Assembly (NCBI RefSeq): GCF_003049525.1
Contig: NZ_PYWL01000001.1
Coordinates: 496,001-560,000 of the forward strand
Source: Lysinibacillus fusiformis
GTDB taxonomy: Bacteria > Bacillota > Bacilli > Bacillales_A > Planococcaceae
Direction of reading: 5' to 3'
DNA: 64,000 nt
Under the pieces are notes generated by a model that worked only from the letters and a program-made list of their open reading frames with translations, was not told the DNA's origin and did not search any database. The position numbers were made by a program, and so were the translations under genes. Below are positions 1 through 7,862 of the stretch, piece after piece. Every line of letters starts with the position of its first letter. Position 1 is the stretch's first letter.

Positions 1-204
1 CGCTTTAAATGTTTGTAATGTCTCGGCTAACACATAGATTCCTTCTTCAGACATCTCACCAGAGGGTTGTATATATGTACGTAAACGTGCCACCGTTTTA
101 ATATTGCCTAGTTCATGGAGTCCCTCTTCATTGTTGTACTGATATAACACTAAACGAATAGTATTGGAGCCGATATCAATAATGGCTGTTTTAAGTTCAT
201 TCAA
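1..204 (-). CDS. Ppx/GppA-family exopolyphosphatase, N-terminal part (cut by window edge)
   Basis: This is the amino-terminal 68 codons of a Ppx/GppA phosphatase; the rest lies left of the window. The family hydrolyses polyphosphate or pppGpp in the cytoplasm with an actin-like ATPase fold. What is seen is the phosphate-binding loop AIIDIGSNTIRLVLY near residues 6-20, the family hallmark, followed by an acidic strand-helix region. I choose the TTG at 204-202 because a GAAGGA Shine-Dalgarno sits 8 bases before it; an in-frame ATG at 225-223 exists, but only AGAAG abuts it. Whether the enzyme prefers polyphosphate or pppGpp cannot be told from this fragment. Confidence 0.85.
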   Translation of the reverse strand, partial: MNELKTAIIDIGSNTIRLVLYQYNNEEGLHELGNIKTVARLRTYIQPSGEMSEEGIYVLAETLQTFKA

Positions 205-261
205 ATAATCACATCCTTCAAGCATCTTCTAATTATTTTGTTCACAATATGTAGACCTATA

Positions 262-296
262 CAAAAAAGTCGGATACTTTAAAGGCATCCGACTTT
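262..296 (-). terminator. Rho-independent terminator after cheV
   Basis: Ten-base arms at 266-275 and 287-296 (AAAGTCGGAT and its complement) close an 11-base loop. On the minus strand they are followed by a T run. It lies 70 bases past the cheV stop. Confidence 0.85.
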
Positions 297-365
297 ACTT
301 TCATTTATTTATACTTTCAGGATACCCATTATTAAAGTTGTGAAGTATCATGTAAAGCACAACTA

Positions 366-1268
366 TTACAGAATTAATTGGTCAACACGTAGGATGAGCT
401 CTGCAATTTCTGGCTTACTAATTTGATCTTCTGCTCCTACCTGATCACCTTTATGACGAAGGTCATCCGTAATTAGACTTGAGAATATGATAACTGGAAG
501 TTTTTGAAGATCAGGATGCTCTTTGATTTTTCTTGTCAAATGATGCCCATCCATTTGCGGCATTTCAATATCTGTTACGACTAATTGAATATGTTCTGCG
601 ATATCACTACCGCTCTTCGCAATTCCTTCTAAGTATTCATATGCATCTCGGCCATTTTCAAAGAACTCTACATTGTCATAGCCCGCTTCATTCATCGTAT
701 CAAATAATAACTTCCGTAATAATGGTGAATCCTCTGCAATTAAAATACGTTTACCGGTACGTTCACGTTTGCCCAGCTTTTTAACAGATTCCACACTTAT
801 GCCTGATTCAGGATTAATATCCACCATAATTCTTTCGAAATCGAGTAGTAGAATCATTTGCTCGTTTTGTTTAATAACACCTATAACTTGTGATGTTCCG
901 CCTTGATACATATCTGAAGGCTTTTCAATTTGATTCCATGATATACGGTGAATTTGTGTCACGTTATCCACATGGAACACAACACGTTGCTTATTAAATT
1001 CAGCAACAATATATTTTTGTTGCGGGTTACGCTCAGTACTCTGAATTCCAAGTACCCGTAGCATATCCACAACTGGTAATACTTCACCTCGTAATTGAAT
1101 GATTCCTTCTACATGCGGGTGCGCGTGTGGAATAAATGTTACTGGAATCGGTTGAATGATTTCTTTTACTTTAATTACATTGATACCAAATTTATTGTTA
1201 GCTACTTCAAATTCAACGATTTCTAGCTCATTTGTGCCACTTTCTAATAATATTCCTTTATGTTCCAA
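366..1268 (-). CDS. cheV: Chemotaxis coupling protein CheV (CheW domain plus receiver)
   Basis: CheV couples chemoreceptors to the CheA kinase and, through a phosphorylatable receiver domain, takes part in adaptation; it acts at the cytoplasmic face of the receptor array. The 300-residue protein has a CheW-like domain (about 10-150) and a receiver domain (about 173-300) with the acidic pocket IAEDS near 177-181 and the likely phospho-acceptor Asp233 in VVTDIEMP. Length and order match Bacillus CheV. The start is TTG at 1268-1266 with AGGAG about 10 bases upstream. It is monocistronic here, with a terminator downstream and no other chemotaxis gene nearby, as in Bacillus. Confidence 0.95.
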   Translation of the reverse strand: MEHKGILLESGTNELEIVEFEVANNKFGINVIKVKEIIQPIPVTFIPHAHPHVEGIIQLRGEVLPVVDMLRVLGIQSTERNPQQKYIVAEFNKQRVVFHVDNVTQIHRISWNQIEKPSDMYQGGTSQVIGVIKQNEQMILLLDFERIMVDINPESGISVESVKKLGKRERTGKRILIAEDSPLLRKLLFDTMNEAGYDNVEFFENGRDAYEYLEGIAKSGSDIAEHIQLVVTDIEMPQMDGHHLTRKIKEHPDLQKLPVIIFSSLITDDLRHKGDQVGAEDQISKPEIAELILRVDQLIL

Positions 1269-1333
1269 TGCAACCCCGCTCCTTTCTCTACTTCAATTTA
1301 TAATTCAATTGTATCATAGGCAATACATTTCTC

Positions 1334-2656
1334 CTACTTGCTATTTCCATTTTTATCATTAACTTTTAGATGTACCAATAGGCCAATGACTGTCATGACG
1401 ATTAGCGTCGATAGTGCGACACGGCTAGCTAGTGTTCCGTAATCCTTCATCCATAATGTAACTGTTCCGTATACGGATGGCCCAATAATGGATGATACTT
1501 TCCCAGAGAAAGCAAACAAGCCAAAGAACTGTCCACGTTTCTCATCTGGTGACAATTCAATAATATAGGTCCTAGACGTTACCCACATAGAGCCAAGTGA
1601 TATACCAAAAAGACTACCTGCAAGCCAAAACATCCATTGTGCTGTCGCAAATACAGCAAACACTAAAGCGACAATCATAATGAGGGCTACCATAGTAATC
1701 GCGCGTTTAGCGCCTACTGATTTTGTAATATAGCCAAATGCCAAAGACCCAATTATCGTGGATACAGTAGAGACTAAATAAAGAATGATAAATTGACCCG
1801 AGCTAAAACCGACAATAGCCGTCGCGTAAACGGCCATCATTGCAATCGTAGTAGCGATAGCATCATTCAAAAAGAAATAAGCAATCATAAAAGTAAAGAT
1901 CGCCTTATATTGCTTCATATCCTTAAAGGTTTGAATAATTTCTTTATAGCCATCTAAAAATTTTAAAGACTTCCTCTGTGCTTTTGGGATTGGCTTATCT
2001 TTATTGATCAAAAATAAAGGCAGTGAAAATAATAAATATAAAATTGCAGTAGGAATAAATGCACGATGAAAATCACTGTTGCCAACATACAAATAAACGA
2101 GAAGACCAAAAAGTGTACCCAAATACCCAATTGCAACGCCATAGCCAGATATAAGTGGCATTTCTTCTTTCGTTCCTAAATCTGCCATCATAGAATCGTA
2201 GAATACTAGACTTGAATTAAAGAAGAACTTTGCAATGACAAAACTTGCCACGACTAAAAATAAACTAAAGGGTACGCCTGAGTAATGAGTGGTTATCTGT
2301 AAATCCGCAAATATCCCCATCATAAAAGTAAAAAGAATGGAAATAGAAGCAAACCAGACAATAAATCTTTTTTTATAGCCAGTATTATCAATCCACACTC
2401 CGAAAAGTGGAGAAAATACTACAAGTAATAAGCTAGCAATGGCATTCGCATACGAAATAAATGTACTAGCTACTTGTTGCATAACTTCATTTGTTCCTAA
2501 TACCTCATCCATATAAAACGGGAAAAAAATGGTATTAATATTTGAAGAAAAAATTGTATTAGCAAAATCATAGAAAGCCCAAGAAAGTATTGGTAATGAT
2601 AAGTAAATCGCTAACTGACTTCGATGCTGGACGTCTATTGCTGAACTCTTTTTCAT
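1334..2656 (-). CDS. MFS transporter, UMF1/Atg22-like exporter family
   Basis: A 440-residue polytopic membrane protein with about twelve hydrophobic segments. The N-terminal stretch LSWAFYDFANTIFSSNI is typical of the UMF1 (vacuole effluxer Atg22-like) branch of the major facilitator superfamily, which is thought to export amino acids or small metabolites. The loop after TM2 contains FGVWIDNTGYKKR, the family form of the MFS motif A. I start at ATG 2656-2654, preceded by GGGAGG at good spacing; a longer in-frame start at 2689 has no ribosome site. Substrate is unknown. It stands alone between cheV and the HxlR gene on the same strand. Confidence 0.85.
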   Translation of the reverse strand: MKKSSAIDVQHRSQLAIYLSLPILSWAFYDFANTIFSSNINTIFFPFYMDEVLGTNEVMQQVASTFISYANAIASLLLVVFSPLFGVWIDNTGYKKRFIVWFASISILFTFMMGIFADLQITTHYSGVPFSLFLVVASFVIAKFFFNSSLVFYDSMMADLGTKEEMPLISGYGVAIGYLGTLFGLLVYLYVGNSDFHRAFIPTAILYLLFSLPLFLINKDKPIPKAQRKSLKFLDGYKEIIQTFKDMKQYKAIFTFMIAYFFLNDAIATTIAMMAVYATAIVGFSSGQFIILYLVSTVSTIIGSLAFGYITKSVGAKRAITMVALIMIVALVFAVFATAQWMFWLAGSLFGISLGSMWVTSRTYIIELSPDEKRGQFFGLFAFSGKVSSIIGPSVYGTVTLWMKDYGTLASRVALSTLIVMTVIGLLVHLKVNDKNGNSK

Positions 2657-2811
2657 AAAACCCTCCCTTACATTCTCTATAATAATCAATTAATTTCTTT
2701 CCGTAATGAAAAATTTCTTTTTTTAAAGAAAATTAATATTATTTACAATATAACAGTAAATTCATTGAAACATAACTGCTAAAAGATCGATAAATAATGC
2801 TTTCTTCAATC

Positions 2812-2852
2812 AAAAAAAGATATCCAAGCCCCCTCGCTTGAATATCTTTTTT
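2812..2852. terminator. Bidirectional-looking terminator after the HxlR gene
   Basis: Stem GATATCCAAG / CTTGAATATC with one mismatch is flanked by an A run on one side and a T run on the other. It lies directly after the stop of the HxlR-family gene at 2854. Confidence 0.85.
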
Positions 2853-2853
2853 A

Positions 2854-3189
2854 TTATTCTTCTGTTATTGCTACCCATTCAGAAGACCATTGTTCAATTG
2901 CTTTTAGTACGGGTGCAAGTGCGTATCCCTTTTCAGTAAGTTCATACTCAATGACGACTGGGGTAGAAGGAATGACAGTACGTAATACAATTTCCTCGAT
3001 TTCTAGCTCCTTTAATCGCTCAGTTAAGACGCGGCTGCTTATATTTAACTGATTTTTAATAACTGAATACCGCTGAGGACCATCTAATAATTGAAAAATG
3101 AGTAAAGTATTCCAGCGATGATTGACTATTTTTAGCGCCTTTTCAAATCGAGGACAAATTTTTTTTTGATCCACGTTACAAGCCTCCAT
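2854..3189 (-). CDS. HxlR-family redox-type transcriptional regulator (YodB/CatR-like)
   Basis: A 111-residue winged-helix regulator of the HxlR (DUF24) family. The stretch ICPRFEKALKIVNHRW is laid out as in Bacillus YodB, so Cys12 aligns with the single redox-sensing cysteine (Cys6) that YodB uses to sense quinones and diamide; a second Cys lies at position 4. The core DGPQRY, the recognition helix SSRVLTERLKELE and the wing are intact. It is divergent from a DoxX gene, the same pairing as CatR with CatD in Bacillus, so it most likely represses doxX and itself. Target and inducer are inference. ATG start, with its own terminator downstream. Confidence 0.9.
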   Translation of the reverse strand: MEACNVDQKKICPRFEKALKIVNHRWNTLLIFQLLDGPQRYSVIKNQLNISSRVLTERLKELEIEEIVLRTVIPSTPVVIEYELTEKGYALAPVLKAIEQWSSEWVAITEE

Positions 3190-3250
3190 TGTTAGTAGTT
3201 CATATACAACAGTATAACACTTCTTTCAATATTCAGTTCTTAAAGCACAT

Positions 3251-3303
3251 TTAGTTACTTGACAAAAGTTATTTTTAAAAATAAACTAGGTTACGAATTG
3301 TAA
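3251..3303 (+). promoter_or_regulatory. doxX promoter with candidate HxlR-protein operator
   Basis: TTGACA at 3259-3264, a 17-base spacer and TAAACT at 3282-3287 form a good housekeeping promoter. The palindrome TTACGAATTGTAA (3291-3303) sits just downstream of the -10 box, where a repressor would block initiation. A further TTAC precedes and overlaps the -35 box, in the string TTAGTTACTTGAC, which recurs with one change upstream of yceI (33188-33200, minus strand). Confidence 0.6.
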
Positions 3304-3328
3304 GTTAAAGAAAAGGAGATATTTTATA

Positions 3329-3721
3329 ATGCAAAACATTGGTTCAACTATTTTACGTGTCGTTCTCGGCATTATTTTTGCGGTGCATGGTTTTCAAAAA
3401 TTTCAAGGAGGCATTAGCTACACGGCAGACTTCTTTGATAGTTTAGGTATACCAGGATTTATGGCGTATATCGTTGCAATTATTGAGTTAGTGGGAGGTA
3501 TTGCCCTTATTTTAGGTTTAGCAACAAGAATTTTTGGCGCATTACTAACAATGACTATGATTGTAGCCATTTTCACAGCTAAGCTAAGTATTGGCTTTAT
3601 TGGAGCTGATGGTTTAGCGGGATACGAATTAGATTTAGCCTTGGGTGCAATTGCACTATACTTCACTCTAGCTGGTGCTTCTAGCTTTTCATTAGACGCC
3701 CAACTTTTTGGGAAAGAGTAA
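3329..3721 (+). CDS. DoxX-family membrane protein (CatD-like)
   Basis: A 130-residue protein with four hydrophobic helices and the DoxX signature VHGFQKFQGG near 19-28. Family members include CatD/MhqP of the Bacillus quinone-stress regulons and DoxX subunits of thiosulfate:quinone oxidoreductases; the biochemical activity of the bacillary proteins is not settled. An AAGGAG ribosome site lies about 10 bases before ATG. Expression from 3259-3287 is probably controlled by the divergent HxlR-type regulator. A role in quinone or thiol-electrophile stress is inferred from that pairing. Confidence 0.88.
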   Translation: MQNIGSTILRVVLGIIFAVHGFQKFQGGISYTADFFDSLGIPGFMAYIVAIIELVGGIALILGLATRIFGALLTMTMIVAIFTAKLSIGFIGADGLAGYELDLALGAIALYFTLAGASSFSLDAQLFGKE

Positions 3722-3722
3722 C

Positions 3723-3768
3723 AAAAAAACCTGAAGTCTCTCCAAAATGAAGAAACTTCAGGTTCTTT
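3723..3768. terminator. Bidirectional terminator between doxX and the dehydrogenase gene
   Basis: Perfect 10-base arms AACCTGAAGT (3728-3737) and ACTTCAGGTT (3755-3764), with A and T runs outside. It separates two convergent genes. Confidence 0.88.
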
Positions 3769-3787
3769 TATCCAAATAGGATTTTTA

Positions 3788-4654
3788 TTATCTATAACGT
3801 TGAAGAAGAGCCTGTGTACCATTATCACCATAGCCCTCTTCGATCAATTTTTCATACATTTCATAGGCTAACGCCAATCCTGGCAAAGTAATTCCCATTT
3901 TCTTGGATTCATCCAAAGCTATTTTCATATCCTTCACAAAATGTTTGATATAAAAACCTGGTGCAAAGTCTTCTTTGATCATGCGTGGTGCCAAATTACT
4001 TAGAGACCAAGAACCTGCCGCACCTGATGCAATGGACTGCAATACGGTTGGTAAATCTAGCCCTGCCTTGAGACCGTAAGCAAGCGATTCGCATACCCCA
4101 ATCATGCCTGAAGCTATGGCAATTTGATTGCACATCTTTGCATGTTGACCAGCCCCTGCCTCACCTTGATAAACGATATTTTCTCCAAAATGCTTCATCA
4201 GCGGTAAAGCCTTATCGTAAGTTGTCAAATCGCCACCGACCATAATCGACAATGTACCATGTTGCGCACCGATATCACCACCTGATACAGGTGCATCTAA
4301 AGACTCTACACCAATAGTTTGTGCATGCTCATATATTTTCTTAGCCAAAGATGGCTCTGAAGTCGTCATATCAATGATAAGGTTGCCAGGTTCAGCTGTT
4401 TTGAAAAGACCATTATCTCCAAAATAAACCTCTTCAACATCTGAGGGGTAGCCAACCATTGTAAAAGCAATGTCTTGATGTTTAAATGCTTCTGCTGGCG
4501 AACTAGCCCATAATGCTCCTAAAGCTACTAGCGGCTCTGCTTTTTCTTTAGTACGAGTGTACACCGTCACCTCATGGTCATTTTTCAATAAGTGTTTAAT
4601 AATACTTGTCCCCATTACACCAGTTCCGATAAATGCAATACGTTGCTTTTTCAT
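3788..4654 (-). CDS. NAD(P)-dependent beta-hydroxyacid dehydrogenase (3-hydroxyisobutyrate dehydrogenase family)
   Basis: A 288-residue soluble oxidoreductase. The Rossmann motif FIGTGVMG is at 8-15, the substrate loop DAPVSGGDIGAQHG near 118-131, and the catalytic lysine in GAGQHAKMCNQ near 165-175, all standard for enzymes that oxidise 3-hydroxyisobutyrate, tartronate semialdehyde or short hydroxyacids. I start at ATG 4654-4652, which has AAGGAG upstream; a much longer reading frame to 4816 lacks a ribosome site and would run into the terminator of the next gene. No valine-degradation or glyoxylate gene is adjacent, so the exact substrate is open. Confidence 0.88.
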   Translation of the reverse strand: MKKQRIAFIGTGVMGTSIIKHLLKNDHEVTVYTRTKEKAEPLVALGALWASSPAEAFKHQDIAFTMVGYPSDVEEVYFGDNGLFKTAEPGNLIIDMTTSEPSLAKKIYEHAQTIGVESLDAPVSGGDIGAQHGTLSIMVGGDLTTYDKALPLMKHFGENIVYQGEAGAGQHAKMCNQIAIASGMIGVCESLAYGLKAGLDLPTVLQSIASGAAGSWSLSNLAPRMIKEDFAPGFYIKHFVKDMKIALDESKKMGITLPGLALAYEMYEKLIEEGYGDNGTQALLQRYR

Positions 4655-4800
4655 ATGTATATACTCCTTTGTCATAAAAGTTAGGATTCTTTCACCTACG
4701 TGACTTGATGTTTTCAGTTTAGGCGAATAAATAAAATAATTCAAACTCTTCCTATAACTTGTACTAATAATTAGATAACTTGCATATATACCGAATAAGC

Positions 4801-4838
4801 AAAAAAAAGAGAGCAAGTGATTGGGGGATCACTGCTCT
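4801..4838 (-). terminator. Terminator of the Spo0E-like gene
   Basis: Arms AGAGCA-GTGAT (4810-4821, one bulged A) and ATCACTGCTCT (4828-4838) enclose TGGGGG-type loop bases. On the minus strand a run of eight T follows. Confidence 0.85.
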
Positions 4839-4949
4839 AAAGGGGGAAATGAGAATGTTGCTGTGTTCATAGTAAGTTATTCCCCATTAAAATGCATTTT
4901 AAACATCTATTTTTTAAATGTTATTACTCTGAATACTGGAACAATCTTT

Positions 4950-5126
4950 TTATTCGTCTTGGTCTTTTTCTTCATCAAATGCTGTCTGTCTATAATAGGT
5001 ATTCATTAACTGGTCTAATCTGCGACTCAGTTGAATGGTTTTTGCATTTTGTAACCCGTTTTCAACACCAGAGCGAATCATCAACTCACGAGTTTGTTCC
5101 ATTTGTTTCAAGAGTAGATTGACCAT
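4950..5126 (-). CDS. Spo0E-like aspartyl-phosphate phosphatase
   Basis: A 58-residue two-helix protein. Spo0E-family phosphatases remove phosphate from Spo0A~P and so delay sporulation. The C-terminal helix reads QLSRRLDQLMNTYY, matching the family signature S-x3-LD-x-L-(x)3-Y, and the N-terminal helix LLLKQMEQTREL is the usual partner. The start ATG at 5126-5124 has GGAGGG 8 bases upstream; an ATG four bases earlier (5130) is out of frame and soon stops. It is monocistronic with a strong terminator at 4801-4838. With an orphan KinA-type kinase at 7863-9341 it suggests sporulation phosphorelay inputs are clustered here; that link is inference. Confidence 0.85.
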   Translation of the reverse strand: MVNLLLKQMEQTRELMIRSGVENGLQNAKTIQLSRRLDQLMNTYYRQTAFDEEKDQDE

Positions 5127-5218
5127 TCATACAACCCTCCACACACAAATAATCATACCATTATTATACATTTATATTTCATTTCTTACAGCATTAACTT
5201 ACGACAATGTTCGACAAA

Positions 5219-5407
5219 TTAACTCCTAGGTATTTCGTTATAAGTATAGATAATTCGTCCATTTTGCTTGGCCTCACCTCTGAAATGTTTAAATAAAGGA
5301 TGCCCTACAAGAATTTCTCGAAATTCGTAAAAATCTTCCTTTTGAATTTCAATACTTCCTATTTCCCCATTTTGTAATTGTTTAAGCATATTTTCGTATT
5401 TTTCCAT
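5219..5407 (-). CDS. Small conserved-looking hypothetical protein (62 aa)
   Basis: I do not recognise a named family. The 62 residues are charged and soluble: an N-terminal helix (EKYENMLKQLQNGEI), a middle EDFYEFREILVGHPLFKHF segment and a basic, aromatic end. AAAGGA sits about 9 bases before the ATG, and the gene lies between Spo0E-like and ykvS genes, a neighbourhood of small Bacillaceae genes. Real by ribosome site and composition; function unknown. Transcription would run toward the Spo0E-like gene with about 90 bases between them. Confidence 0.65.
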   Translation of the reverse strand: MEKYENMLKQLQNGEIGSIEIQKEDFYEFREILVGHPLFKHFRGEAKQNGRIIYTYNEIPRS

Positions 5408-5530
5408 TAGTTTTATTCCTTTCTTTTCATCTTTTGTGTAATAAATTATGAATTATTTAAAAAAAGCTTTACGTTTACCATTTTTTCATGCAAACTGTAT
5501 ATTATTAGTCGATGAAGGAGCTGACTGTCT

Positions 5531-5719
5531 GTGAAAATAGCTGAAGTTGGAAATATTATCGAGTTTAAAAATGGTCTCCAAGGTTTTGTCGAAAAGGTAA
5601 ATGAAAATTCGGTGATCGTTAACTTAACATATATGGAGAATTTTGATTCCCTTGAAATTGAAGAGAAAACGGTCGTCAATCATAAACGTTACAAAATTTT
5701 ATATACGAATGAAGCTTAA
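5531..5719 (+). CDS. ykvS: YkvS family protein (DUF2187)
   Basis: A 62-residue protein of the DUF2187 family, named for Bacillus subtilis YkvS. It starts VGNIIEFKNGLQG and continues with the conserved KVNENSVIVNLTYMENF and TVVNHKRYKI, a compact beta fold resembling a KOW/SH3-like barrel. No function is established. The start codon is GTG at 5531-5533 with GGAG 10 bases upstream. It is divergent from the 62-residue gene at 5219 and ends in a terminator before the CPBP gene. Confidence 0.88.
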   Translation: MKIAEVGNIIEFKNGLQGFVEKVNENSVIVNLTYMENFDSLEIEEKTVVNHKRYKILYTNEA

Positions 5720-5728
5720 TAGTCTGAA

Positions 5729-5770
5729 TAGTCCCTATTTGTCTTTATAGATGATATGGGGCTTTTTTTT
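5729..5770 (+). terminator. Terminator after ykvS
   Basis: AGTCCCTAT pairs imperfectly with ATATGGGGCT, followed by nine T. The stem has one G-T pair and one mismatch. Confidence 0.65.
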
Positions 5771-5798
5771 TGATAAAATTAAAGCATGGAGGTCGTAT

Positions 5799-6416
5799 AT
5801 GCTAACAAATTCAAAACAAACAGTACTATTACTCCTTTCTCTATTATTCGTTTATGGCATGCTTGCCTTTACCTTTGCTAACCAGGCAGTATTTTGGTAC
5901 ATGTATGCATTTACTTTACTAGTATGTATTGCCATTGCCATATTAGCTGGTTCTATTGAAGATCAATTACCCACATGGCAATTTTTACTCTTTGGGATTG
6001 GATACGGTACCATCACTTATGGTATTATTCGCTTCGGTTATTGGCTTGCTCCATTTATTAATAATAACTTAGTACAATCTGTTCATAAATTTTTAACCAA
6101 CTATGGACCACAAAATATTTGGCACTATGCATTACTTGTTTTTATTGTTGCCATCGGCGAAGAATTATTTTGGCGTGGTTATGTTCAGCAACAATTAAAA
6201 CGATTTATGCGCCCTACTCTGGCTATCCTAGTGACGGCAGTTTTATGTGCAATCTCCATTGCCCTCAGTGGTTTTATTTTAGGCGTGGTTGCTGCACTGG
6301 TGACAAGTATTATTTGGGGCTTCTTGTATGAATGGCGGAAAAGTATGCCACTTGTTATTGTAGCTCATGTTGTTTTTGTACTATTATTATTTTTAGTGTT
6401 ACCTTTAACATCATAA
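5799..6416 (+). CDS. CPBP-family intramembrane protein (Abi/CAAX protease-like), divergent
   Basis: A 205-residue protein with about six membrane segments. The CPBP family contains intramembrane metalloproteases with three motifs: EExxxR, FxxxH and HxxxN. Motif 1 is present (GEELFWRGY near 134-142). The second motif appears degenerate, because the AISIALSG stretch has no histidine where FxxxH is expected, and the third keeps the His (VAHVVF) but not the Asn. It may be catalytically altered. I start at ATG 5799 with GGAGG upstream rather than at the earlier in-frame codon at 5751, which lies inside the ykvS terminator. Confidence 0.78.
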   Translation: MLTNSKQTVLLLLSLLFVYGMLAFTFANQAVFWYMYAFTLLVCIAIAILAGSIEDQLPTWQFLLFGIGYGTITYGIIRFGYWLAPFINNNLVQSVHKFLTNYGPQNIWHYALLVFIVAIGEELFWRGYVQQQLKRFMRPTLAILVTAVLCAISIALSGFILGVVAALVTSIIWGFLYEWRKSMPLVIVAHVVFVLLLFLVLPLTS

Positions 6417-6477
6417 CATTATTATTTGGAAACATTTTAGCTTTACTAACGTTTAATTTAGAAAAGGAGGGTTTTTT

Positions 6478-7173
6478 ATGCAAAAAAAATTATTTTCAAT
6501 TCTTGCATTATTATTAACAGCAGTACTAGTTGTAGGTTGTAATACCTCTGAAAAAACAGAGGATTCAGATACTCAACAAAATGAGCCGTCTGATACTGCT
6601 GCCGATCAAAAACCATCTGGCGATGATACAGCAGGTGAAGCACAAGAGGAAGAGAATACAGATACACCTGCATCAAATGAAACAAATACTGAGGATGCTT
6701 CTAAACAGCCACAACAAGATGTGACTTACAAACAAAATGGTGTAGATAAAACAGAAAAGGCAACTGAATCTAAAAGTGTTGACCAAAGCTATAAGCTACA
6801 ACAACTTCCAGGATTCACATTAACGCAAGAAGAGCCAGGTAAAGATATGCTAGTATCTAATGATGATGACGAAGTGTTTATGCGTATTGAAACAATTGAA
6901 GCATCACAATCAAGCTTTACTGAAGTAAAAACAGCTATGCAAGATTATATGAATGCTGTAGGTGAAACAGTAGCTTTAACTACTGATGAATTAGCTGCAT
7001 TTAAGGATGTTCAAAATATTGAAGGTTATGTTGTAGACTTTGACACAGAGAAAGTAATCGGGGTTGTTTTTGAAAATGATGGTCTCATTACAAAATTAAC
7101 GATTCACGATAATGATAAGCAAGATTTAACGAATGCTATGATGAACATGGCAGCAACTATTTCTAAAAAATAA
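6478..7173 (+). CDS. Secreted lipoprotein of unknown function
   Basis: A 231-residue lipoprotein: a Lys-rich start, a hydrophobic h-region and the lipobox VVGC with Cys21, which would be acylated and held on the outer face of the membrane. Residues 22-105 are a low-complexity linker rich in Glu, Asp, Thr and Gln; residues about 105-231 look like a compact folded domain with no motif I recognise. AAAAGGAGG precedes the ATG. It has a strong terminator downstream and may share a transcript with the CPBP gene 61 bases upstream. Confidence 0.82.
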   Translation: MQKKLFSILALLLTAVLVVGCNTSEKTEDSDTQQNEPSDTAADQKPSGDDTAGEAQEEENTDTPASNETNTEDASKQPQQDVTYKQNGVDKTEKATESKSVDQSYKLQQLPGFTLTQEEPGKDMLVSNDDDEVFMRIETIEASQSSFTEVKTAMQDYMNAVGETVALTTDELAAFKDVQNIEGYVVDFDTEKVIGVVFENDGLITKLTIHDNDKQDLTNAMMNMAATISKK

Positions 7174-7191
7174 TAATTTGTAATACAAGAA

Positions 7192-7226
7192 GGACGATAG
7201 ACAAGGCATTGTCTATCGTCCTTTTA
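7192..7226 (+). terminator. Terminator after the lipoprotein gene
   Basis: Perfect 13-base arms (7192-7204 and 7209-7221) close a GGCA loop, followed by TTTTATG. Confidence 0.9.
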
Positions 7227-7260
7227 TGTATATTTGAGATCTTTCTTTATCCACATGATT

Positions 7261-7296
7261 AAAAAAGTTGTCTCAAATGAATGAGACAACTTTTTT
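7261..7296 (-). terminator. Terminator overlapping the MarR gene stop codon
   Basis: Perfect 15-base arms (7261-7275 and 7282-7296). On the minus strand the stem begins at the TAA of the MarR-family gene and ends in T6. Confidence 0.88.
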
Positions 7297-7741
7297 AATA
7301 AGATAAATCTTTAATAGAAAGGCCCATTTTCTTTAATAACGTAATAGCTTGCTCTTTTTCTTCTGAAGATAATACGCTCATTATTTCATGCAAATGCTGC
7401 TCATGCTTTGGGAATAGTTCCCCCATAAATGCTTCGCCTTCATCCGTGATTTCTGCATATGTCACACGACGATCTGAAGGACAGGATACACGCAATAAAT
7501 AGCCTCTTTTTTCAAGCTTATCAATGACATACGTAATAGACCCACTGGCAAGTAAAATTTTATTGCCAATTTGCTGTAATGGCTGTCTTCCTTTATGATA
7601 AAGAAGCTCGAGAACAGCAAATTCAGTTGGGTTTAAACCATTATCCTGAAATAATTGATGTGTTGTCTCATTGATAGCTTTAAGTGCACGTGACAATACA
7701 ATATATAATTTTAAAGATTGTTTTAAGTCTTCTGACGTCAT
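7295..7741 (-). CDS. mhqR: MarR-family regulator, MhqR-like
   Basis: A 148-residue winged-helix protein. From residue 9 on it reads like Bacillus subtilis MhqR (YkvE): LKLYIVLSRALKAINE, GLNPTEFAVLELLYHKG, PLQQIGNKILLASGSITYV and PSDRRVTYAEITDEG are closely shared from memory. MhqR represses azoreductase and methylhydroquinone dioxygenase genes and is released by quinones. A MhqR-type operator (33021-33038) lies in front of yceI in this same window, which supports the identity. In B. subtilis mhqR lies beside kinD; here too a sensor kinase gene is upstream. Assignment of the symbol is by remembered similarity only. Confidence 0.82.
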   Translation of the reverse strand: MTSEDLKQSLKLYIVLSRALKAINETTHQLFQDNGLNPTEFAVLELLYHKGRQPLQQIGNKILLASGSITYVIDKLEKRGYLLRVSCPSDRRVTYAEITDEGEAFMGELFPKHEQHLHEIMSVLSSEEKEQAITLLKKMGLSIKDLSY

Positions 7742-7776
7742 ATTCTTTTCCTCTCACTTCGCTCTTTATACTTGAC

Positions 7777-7806
7777 ATTATAGCGATATTAGAAAAGCAT
7801 TGTCAA
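7777..7806 (-). promoter_or_regulatory. Promoter of the mhqR-like gene
   Basis: On the minus strand TTGACA (7806-7801), an 18-base spacer and TATAAT (7782-7777) form a near-consensus housekeeping promoter. A second TTGACA on the plus strand (7772-7777) makes the region a loose inverted repeat TTGACA...TGTCAA, possibly for autoregulation. No TATCTCGA-type box is seen here. Confidence 0.75.
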
Positions 7807-7862
7807 AAGCATTATCCGATTTAGAAGGTTATATTGTTGTTATCCAACCATTTTTACTCTCT

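Noticed and set aside
4821..5229. Several overlapping plus-strand frames of about 60-75 codons
   Set aside because: No ribosome sites; they are antisense to the Spo0E-like gene and to its terminator.
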